This document shows positions 24,047 through 29,643 of a stretch of 37,846 nt of DNA, in pieces. Position 1 is the first letter of the stretch; each line of letters opens with the position of its first letter. A model generated the notes under the pieces. The model ran no database searches, was not told the origin of the DNA, and saw only the letters and a list, made by a program, of their open reading frames with translations. Source of the stretch: Mycobacterium hubeiense (GTDB taxonomy: Bacteria > Actinomycetota > Actinomycetes > Mycobacteriales > Mycobacteriaceae); assembly GCF_002838065.1 (NCBI RefSeq), contig NZ_PIZU01000043.1, forward strand, positions 1 through 37,846. Direction: 5' to 3'. A program made the position numbers and the translations under genes.

Positions 24047-24459
24047 GACCAGAAGATCGGTTCGAGGCCTTGGCCGCCGCGGACGCCCAGGCGCTCGAAT
24101 CGCTGGCCGACGAGATCCTCGCCGGCGGGGTCGACGTGTCGGTTTCCGCGGGACCCGAATCGGTGAGCGCTCCGGTTCGGGTAGGCGCGGCGGATTCAGA
24201 CGGCACTACCGTGGTGCTCGGGCACGTGGCGCTGACCCGGTGCTCGGTCCTTGTCGACGGCATACGAGGCGACGGACTACGCGTCGGCTATGACCTGCCT
24301 GGCGCCGTTGCGGCGGCCATCTGTGACGCCGAATGCGAACGGGCCGGGGCGCTTTCGACGCAGGTGTACGAGCTGTGCCGGGCTGCGCAGGAGGCTCAGG
24401 CGCGGCGACGACGCGCGCAGGCCGACCTTGTCGCGATGACCAGGCTGGAGGAGCCGTGA
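24043..24459 (+). CDS. phnG: C-P lyase core subunit PhnG
   Basis: Small subunit of the PhnG2H2I2J2 core, which together with PhnI exchanges the nucleobase of ATP for a phosphonate (ribose-1-phosphonate triphosphate). 138 residues from GTG 24043. Recognised by the pattern VVLGHVALTRCSVLVDG followed by GYDLPGAVAAAICDAE, which matches the PhnG layout of LGEVLVTEAEV then GRDLEKAELAALIDA, and by its place between the regulator and phnH. Somewhat divergent from the E. coli protein. Arg/Ala-rich C-terminal helix. Overlaps phnH by four bases. Confidence 0.85.
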   Translation: MRPEDRFEALAAADAQALESLADEILAGGVDVSVSAGPESVSAPVRVGAADSDGTTVVLGHVALTRCSVLVDGIRGDGLRVGYDLPGAVAAAICDAECERAGALSTQVYELCRAAQEAQARRRRAQADLVAMTRLEEP

Positions 24460-25016
24460 GGTGGGACTCGGTACATGACGGGCGCACCGCCTTCCTGTCG
24501 TGCATGCGGGCGATGTGCGCACCCGGCACACCCATCGAGATTCCGTGTGTGCCGCAGCTGTGCGAACTCACCGAACTCGACAGTGCGGCGGCACTCCTGC
24601 TCGCCCTGCTCGACCGCGGACTGAGTCTGGGCGTGTCCGGCGGTGACGCCGCACGCAGGGTCGCGGCGATGGTGGTCGCCGACACCGGTGCAACGAGCGC
24701 CGGCGTCAGCGAGGCCGACTGGGTGTTGGTGCACGGCGCGGCGGCCGATACCATCGCGCGGGCGCGGCGCGGCAGCCCCCTCGCGCCTGAAACCGGGGCG
24801 ACGCTGGTGATCGCCGCAGCCGGTGAACCCCATCCGATGTCGATCACCGGGCCCGGTGTCTGCGACCGGGCCACAGTCCTCGTCCCGCTCGACGCGGTCG
24901 CCGTGCACGCGTTCACCGCCGCGAATTCGCAACCTCCATGCGGGGTCGACCTCTTGATCGTCACCGCGAACTGTGTGATCGGACTGCCGCGCAGCGTCTC
25001 GCTCGGGGTGGCGTGA
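24456..25016 (+). CDS. phnH: C-P lyase core subunit PhnH
   Basis: Structural subunit of the C-P lyase core, PLP-transferase-like fold without catalysis. 186 residues from GTG 24456 (GTGA overlap, GGAGGAG just upstream). Family marks are HDGRTAFLSCMRAMCAPGTPIEIP at the N-terminus, DSAAALLLALLDRGLSLGV, GSPLAPETGATLVI and the end GVDLLIVTANCVIGLPRSVSL. Length agrees with the family (about 190). The frame extends upstream to 24333 only as a shadow of phnG. Confidence 0.9.
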   Translation: MRWDSVHDGRTAFLSCMRAMCAPGTPIEIPCVPQLCELTELDSAAALLLALLDRGLSLGVSGGDAARRVAAMVVADTGATSAGVSEADWVLVHGAAADTIARARRGSPLAPETGATLVIAAAGEPHPMSITGPGVCDRATVLVPLDAVAVHAFTAANSQPPCGVDLLIVTANCVIGLPRSVSLGVA

Positions 25017-26023
25017 TGTACGCGAGCATGCATGAGAACGACGCCCTGCGCGCCGCTCGGGTGATTGCGCAACGTGCCTCGGCCGGACCCGGGGATCGCA
25101 CGAACACCAGCGCGCTCGAGGAACAGGTGTGCGCGGAGGCCGGCTTGTGGGAGACGACGGCGGCTCGGCGGGCACTGCACCAGTCGCGCGGCGATGCCGC
25201 GCACGCCGTTTCGATGCTGCGCGTGTGGGCCGCGACGCAGCCGCACGCGCACGCGCTGCCGGTTCGCTCCGACGACATCGTCATACTTCGACGGTTGTCG
25301 TCCGCGTATCCGCGCATACCCGGAGGGCAATGGCTCGGTGTCGCCCCCGAACTTGTTTCCCGCCAACTGAATTGGAATGCTGCGCCAGCTGCCGTCGAAC
25401 CGTCTGAACGGGCCGGCGACGTGCCGTCTGACGCGGTCGATGCACCGACACGCACCGCCACCCCGCGTGTCCGCGACCTCATCGACGACGCGCGGGTGGT
25501 GCCGACACCGGTCGACGGCGACGGTGACGACCCGGCGCGAACCGTGCTGGCGCCGCCGTTCGCGCGGGCAGATCGGCTGGCGATGCTCGCCAGGGGCGAG
25601 ACGGGCGCGCTGGTCGCGCTGGCCGCGCTGATCCTCGGCCGCCGACAGGAAGCGGTAATGCTGGAACTCACCGTCGGCGTTGCCACGATCAGGGTGCCCC
25701 ACCCGCGCACCGGCGTGCCGTGTGCGGTCGCCGACGTGCCGCTCACCGAGGTCGAGGTCGTCCTCGACGCGGACGTCGACGGGCGGCCAGGGCTCGCGAC
25801 GGGCTGGGGCGCCTCGCTGGGAACGGTGGAGCGCAGGGCGATCGCCCTGGCCCTGCTCGACGCGGCGATGCAGGCCGACGGCGACCTGCGCGAACCGTTG
25901 ACACTCGACGAGCAGACGGTGATCGCAGCCACCGACGGTCCCGCCACCAACGGATTCGTCGAGCACCTCCGGCTGCCCCACTACGCCAGCTTCGCCGCCT
26001 ACCTCGCGCTGGTTGCGACATGA
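25016..26023 (+). CDS. phnI: C-P lyase core subunit PhnI
   Basis: Nucleosidase-like subunit that attacks MgATP at C1' so that a phosphonate replaces adenine. 335 residues from ATG 25016 (MYASMHENDALRAARVIAQRA), overlapping the phnH stop as TGATG. Conserved landmarks are MLRVWAATQPHAHALPV, SSAYPRIPGGQWLGVAPELVSR, FARADRLAMLARGETGALVALA, GWGASLGTVERRAIALALLDAAM and the C-terminal GFVEHLRLPHYASFAAYLAL, which matches the E. coli ending GFVSHLKLPHYVDF. About 20 residues shorter than E. coli PhnI. A long antisense frame opposite it is a GC artefact. Confidence 0.93.
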   Translation: MYASMHENDALRAARVIAQRASAGPGDRTNTSALEEQVCAEAGLWETTAARRALHQSRGDAAHAVSMLRVWAATQPHAHALPVRSDDIVILRRLSSAYPRIPGGQWLGVAPELVSRQLNWNAAPAAVEPSERAGDVPSDAVDAPTRTATPRVRDLIDDARVVPTPVDGDGDDPARTVLAPPFARADRLAMLARGETGALVALAALILGRRQEAVMLELTVGVATIRVPHPRTGVPCAVADVPLTEVEVVLDADVDGRPGLATGWGASLGTVERRAIALALLDAAMQADGDLREPLTLDEQTVIAATDGPATNGFVEHLRLPHYASFAAYLALVAT

Positions 26024-26874
26024 CCCGTAGGGTTGCAGCCCTCGCCGCCGCACATGGCCGGCCCGAGGCCTACGCGTATCTCGACGAAGACACCAAACGC
26101 AATGTCCGGCGGGCGATTCTCAAGGCGCTCGCGATCCCCGGCTGGCAGGTGCCTTTCGCGTCGCGTGAGATGCCGGTCGCCAGGGGCTGGGGTAGCGGAG
26201 GCCTGCAGGTGACCCTGTCACTGGTCGGCCCTTCCGATGTGGTGAAGGTTATCGACCAGGGCGACGACTTCTCCTCCAACGCCGTTGGGATGCGTAACCT
26301 GATCAGCGCGTCGGCACGCTGCGCGGCGACAACAAGCACGACCGAAGCCACCATCATCCAAAGCCGCCACCGCATACCGGAATTGGAGCTGCGACCCGAT
26401 CAGCTCCTCGTCCTGCAGGTGCCCCATCCCGAGCCACTGCGCCGAGTGGTGCCAGACGAGGTCGCAGCGCTGCGACATCACGCCGAACGTGACTACACAC
26501 CCGCATGGCTTGACCTCTACGACGCACAGGCCCGGCTAGGCGGACCACGGACCGCAGCCGATCATCCGGTGCTGGTTGACGGCGCGCGATTGATGAGCCC
26601 CAGCCCGATACCGCGGTACGACGTATTGCGGCTCAACCAGCGAGTGCACCCGATCCTGCTTGGCGCCGGACGCCGAGCCCGGCTGGCGGCGTTGCCGCCC
26701 CACACCAGCGTGGCGCCGCTGGCCTTCGATGACAGCCCGCTCGAACCCGAGCGAGCGGGAGCGCCGTGCCACAGATGTGGTAGTGCGCACTCGTATCGTG
26801 TTGCAGCCGAAGGCCGATGGCGCTGCAGCGACATCGACGCCTGCCGCGTCCGGCTCGAGGCGACGATCCCGTGA
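26020..26874 (+). CDS. phnJ: Carbon-phosphorus lyase, radical SAM subunit PhnJ
   Basis: Catalytic subunit that breaks the C-P bond of ribose-1-phosphonate 5-phosphate by radical chemistry with a [4Fe-4S] cluster and SAM. 284 residues from ATG 26020. The N-terminal AYLDEDTKRNVRRAILKALAIPGWQVPF contains the glycine equivalent to the radical Gly32 of E. coli; REMPVARGWGSGGLQVTLSLVG and KVIDQGDDFSSNAV follow. The cluster cysteines are in PCHRCGS ... RCSDIDAC, i.e. C-x2-C-x15-C-x5-C. E. coli has x21 between the second and third, so the hairpin between them is six residues shorter, but all four cysteines are present. The upstream in-frame extension to 25720 is a shadow of phnI. Confidence 0.95.
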   Translation: MTRRVAALAAAHGRPEAYAYLDEDTKRNVRRAILKALAIPGWQVPFASREMPVARGWGSGGLQVTLSLVGPSDVVKVIDQGDDFSSNAVGMRNLISASARCAATTSTTEATIIQSRHRIPELELRPDQLLVLQVPHPEPLRRVVPDEVAALRHHAERDYTPAWLDLYDAQARLGGPRTAADHPVLVDGARLMSPSPIPRYDVLRLNQRVHPILLGAGRRARLAALPPHTSVAPLAFDDSPLEPERAGAPCHRCGSAHSYRVAAEGRWRCSDIDACRVRLEATIP

Positions 26875-27713
26875 CAACCGACCCCGCCTCCGACTGGACC
26901 GGCCCAAACTCACTTGTTCCGCCGGCGCCGGTCGTATCGGTACGCGGCCTGACACACCGCTTCGGCTCGGGCTGTGACCGATGCATCGCACTGACGGGCG
27001 AAGCCGCCGGCACCAACCGCTGCTCGGCGTGCGGCGCCGTCGTCGCGGTGTACGACGCGTCATTTGACGTCGGTCCCCATGAGGTACTCGGCGTCGTCGG
27101 TGAGTCCGGATCTGGCAAGACCACCCTGCTGCGCTGCCTGCACCTCGACATCACGCCGGATGCCGGCTCGATCTCCGTTGCAGGACAACCAATCGAGCGG
27201 TCGGCAGTGGTCATGGTGCACCAAAACGCCCTGGCGGCAGGGCTTTATCCCCGGCTCGCCGCCGAATCAAATGTCGCAGAACGTCTTCTCGGCCGCGGCG
27301 CGCGCCACTTCGGCAAAGTCCACACGCGTGCAGCGGAATTGCTCACTGAGCTCGGCCTACACCCGGAGCGCCACACCGACGCGCTGATGACGTTCTCCGG
27401 CGGCATGCAGCAGCGCGTCCAACTCGCCCGGGCACTGGTCGACCCGCCACAGGTGCTGCTGCTCGACGAGCCGACGACCGGACTCGACCCGTCGGTTCAG
27501 GCCGATCTGCTCGACGTCGTTCAACGCGTCACCGAGGCACTGGGATCGGCGTCGATCGTCGTGTCTCATGATCTCGCCGCGGTCCGCGTGCTGGCGTCGC
27601 GCATCGTGGTCCTACACCACGGGCGCATTGTCGAGGAGGGCATCTGCGAGCAGGTGCTCGAGGACCCCCAGCATCCCTACACCCAGCTTCTCGTGTCGTC
27701 GAGGCTGACATGA
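26871..27713 (+). CDS. phnK: C-P lyase ABC ATPase PhnK with a four-cysteine insertion
   Basis: ABC-type ATPase that docks on the C-P lyase core; it is not a transporter component. 280 residues from GTG 26871 (GTGA overlap with phnJ). Walker A GESGSGKTT (77-85), Q-loop VMVHQNALAAGLYPRL, signature FSGGMQQRVQLARALV, Walker B VLLLDEPTTGLDP, H-loop VVSHDLAAV, and the PhnK ending PQHPYTQLLVSSRLT. Between the first strand and the Walker A region it carries residues 35-58 with C35-x2-C38-x12-C51-x2-C54 (GCDRCIALTGEAAGTNRC), absent from E. coli PhnK and of zinc-ribbon type. Confidence 0.93.
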   Translation: MTTDPASDWTGPNSLVPPAPVVSVRGLTHRFGSGCDRCIALTGEAAGTNRCSACGAVVAVYDASFDVGPHEVLGVVGESGSGKTTLLRCLHLDITPDAGSISVAGQPIERSAVVMVHQNALAAGLYPRLAAESNVAERLLGRGARHFGKVHTRAAELLTELGLHPERHTDALMTFSGGMQQRVQLARALVDPPQVLLLDEPTTGLDPSVQADLLDVVQRVTEALGSASIVVSHDLAAVRVLASRIVVLHHGRIVEEGICEQVLEDPQHPYTQLLVSSRLT

Positions 27714-28381
27714 CCCGTCCCGCGTCGTCCGAAATACGCGTTACCGGCCTGTCAAAGCGGTTCGACCCGCAACCCAAGGTCCTCGACGACGTTGAGCTGA
27801 CCGCACGCGGTGGCGGCCTCGCGTTGATCGTCGGCGCCCCAGGTTCGGGCAAGTCGACTCTGGCGCGATGCCTGACCGGGGTGTACCGACCCGACAACGG
27901 CACGGTGACGTATCGGCTGGGTAGCCGCGGCGCGGTCGATCTCACCGCGGCTGACGCCCGGACGGTGGCGTGGCTGCGAACGCACCACATCGGCTCGTTC
28001 GACGGACTCGTCGCGGCGCCACCGCGATTGCCCGCGGCGGTCGCGGCGGCCAGGGCCGCACGATGCAGTCGTTCGTCGGCCGTGGCAGCGCTGGGGCGTT
28101 TCCACATCGCAAATCTGGCGTCGGTGCCGATCGGGCGCCTGCGAGTCTCGGATCGGCTGGCGGTGTCGCTGGCCGCGGCACTGCTCTCCGAACGACCGTT
28201 CGTGGTGCTCGACGAACCTGAACGATTCGCAGACGGCGAAGGCCTGACCCGATGGCTGCGGCGCCTGACCGACGACGGTGCTGCGGTCGTCGCCACGGGC
28301 AGCCCGGGAAGCCCGCTCCACGGAATCGCGACCGCGACAGGTGAGCTACGGAGAGGAAAGATTCAATGGCGCAAACCGTAA
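27710..28381 (+). CDS. phnL: Degenerate PhnL-like ABC protein
   Basis: Second ABC protein of the C-P lyase system by position and overall similarity; 223 residues from ATG 27710 (ATGA overlap with phnK). Walker A is intact (GAPGSGKST, 42-50) and so is Walker B with its Glu (PFVVLDEPE, 163-171). The LSGGQ signature is replaced by LRVSDRLAVSLAAALL (144-159), the Q-loop region reads IGSFDGLVAAPP without Gln, the D-loop SLD is lost, and no His stands in the H-loop position (VVATGSPGS). It may bind ATP but cannot build a normal composite site from its own signature. In E. coli PhnL pairs with PhnK on the core. The frame is open and the gene tightly packed, so it is not an evident pseudogene. Confidence 0.75.
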   Translation: MTRPASSEIRVTGLSKRFDPQPKVLDDVELTARGGGLALIVGAPGSGKSTLARCLTGVYRPDNGTVTYRLGSRGAVDLTAADARTVAWLRTHHIGSFDGLVAAPPRLPAAVAAARAARCSRSSAVAALGRFHIANLASVPIGRLRVSDRLAVSLAAALLSERPFVVLDEPERFADGEGLTRWLRRLTDDGAAVVATGSPGSPLHGIATATGELRRGKIQWRKP

Positions 28382-29541
28382 TCGACGGCGTCACAGTTAT
28401 TCCCGGTAACGGCAGGCCGATCATGCGAGACGCTGCCGTGTTACTTGACGCCGTCGGCACTGTCATCGAGATCACCGAGGGCGCACCCGCTGACGATCTG
28501 TTGCTCGTCCCCGCCGCCGTGGACCTGCACCTGGACAACCTCGTGCAGCGCCGACGGCCACGGGCGACGGTGTCGCTCGATCACGAGGCGGTGATCACCG
28601 TGCTCGACGCCGAGTGTGCCGCGGCGGGCATCTCCACCGTATGCGTCGCCGCGCGGTGCGAGCATTCGCCGCGCAAGGGCATCGATATCGCCGACGCCGC
28701 CGCACTGGCCGCTGCCGTCGAGAAGCTCGCGCCATACCTGTGCTGCGACTGGAGAATTCACGCTCGGGTCGAGCTGACGGACGACGGGGCGATGGAATCA
28801 CTGCTCGCCGTGTTGGCCGCATCCTCACGAGTCGCGCTGATCTCGATGATCGAGACCACGGCGGCGCGTAGCAGGTTTTCGTCGGTCGCCGAGACGCGTA
28901 AGTTCTACGCACAGGACTGGGGGGTGTCCGAAGCCGAAGTCGAGGCCGTGTTCAATGTCCACGCCGCCCAACTGGCCCTCGTCGACGAGCGTCGGAAAGA
29001 GGTTGCTGCACTTGCACTTCAGCGAGAGATCACCCTTGCGAGCCACGACGACAGAACGCCGGAGCACATTGACGAAGCCTTCGAATTCGGTGCGCGCGTC
29101 GCCGAATTTCCGCTGACGATGGAGGCCGCGCGCCGCGCGCAGGCTCTTGGCATGCACGTCGTTTTGGGGGCTCCCAACGCGCTGCGAGGCCGTTCGACAT
29201 CGTCGGGCAACGTGTTGGCGGCCGACGCTGTCACCGCCGGCCTGTGTGACGTGCTGTGCTCGGACTACCTGCCGTCGTCGCTGCAATCCGCGCCCCATGC
29301 ACTCGCGCGTAGTACGTCTGTACCAGCGTCGACGACGATCGACCTCATCTCCTCGAACCCGGCGGCGGTTCTGGGGCAGTCGTCAATGGCAATCGAGATC
29401 GGCAAGCCGTTGACGGCGTCGCTGCGGCGGGTACGTCGTGATGCCCGTGACGCGCACGTCGGAATCGCGCTGTGGCGTGACGGGCGACTGGTCTTCGGCC
29501 GCGAGTCACCGGCCTTCGCCATCACGCCCGCCGCGGGCTAG
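28366..29541 (+). CDS. phnM: RPnTP hydrolase PhnM (alpha-D-ribose 1-methylphosphonate 5-triphosphate diphosphatase)
   Basis: Amidohydrolase-superfamily enzyme that removes pyrophosphate from ribose-1-phosphonate 5-triphosphate before PhnJ acts. 391 residues from ATG 28366 with AGAGGAAAG upstream; overlaps phnL by 16 bases. Metal and substrate motifs are VDLHLDNLVQRRRPR, SHDDRTPEHIDEA, AEFPLTMEAARRA, VVLGAPNALRGRSTSSGNV and CSDYLPSSL, each matching PhnM of other bacteria. Last gene of the phn operon here; no phnN, phnO or phnP follows. Confidence 0.93.
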   Translation: MAQTVIDGVTVIPGNGRPIMRDAAVLLDAVGTVIEITEGAPADDLLLVPAAVDLHLDNLVQRRRPRATVSLDHEAVITVLDAECAAAGISTVCVAARCEHSPRKGIDIADAAALAAAVEKLAPYLCCDWRIHARVELTDDGAMESLLAVLAASSRVALISMIETTAARSRFSSVAETRKFYAQDWGVSEAEVEAVFNVHAAQLALVDERRKEVAALALQREITLASHDDRTPEHIDEAFEFGARVAEFPLTMEAARRAQALGMHVVLGAPNALRGRSTSSGNVLAADAVTAGLCDVLCSDYLPSSLQSAPHALARSTSVPASTTIDLISSNPAAVLGQSSMAIEIGKPLTASLRRVRRDARDAHVGIALWRDGRLVFGRESPAFAITPAAG

Positions 29542-29558
29542 GCGCGCCCGGCTGTGCA

Positions 29559-29574
29559 CCGCCAATCCCGGCGG
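29559..29574 (+). terminator. Weak hairpin behind phnM
   Basis: CCGCC-AATCCC-GGCGG forms a five-base stem 18 bases after the phnM stop. There is no T-tract, so it is only a possible end of the phn transcript. Confidence 0.25.
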
Positions 29575-29590
29575 CCTGTTGTGACCCTTG

Positions 29591-29599
29591 TGCCATGAT
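29591..29599 (+). promoter_or_regulatory. Putative extended -10 promoter of the Rv1683-like gene
   Basis: TGC followed by CATGAT gives an extended -10 with 4 of 6 consensus bases. Transcription would start near 29606, about 38 bases before the ATG at 29644. A -35 is not recognisable. Confidence 0.3.
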
Positions 29600-29643
29600 G
29601 ACGGGGCAATCGGGGGATTGAGCCACAAACAAGGGGAGCGTGG

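Noticed and set aside
24206..26053. 615-codon open frame on the minus strand
   Set aside because: It runs opposite phnG, phnH and phnI, which have clear family matches. Its translation is Arg/Ala-rich without recognisable motifs, the usual antisense artefact of GC-rich codon use.
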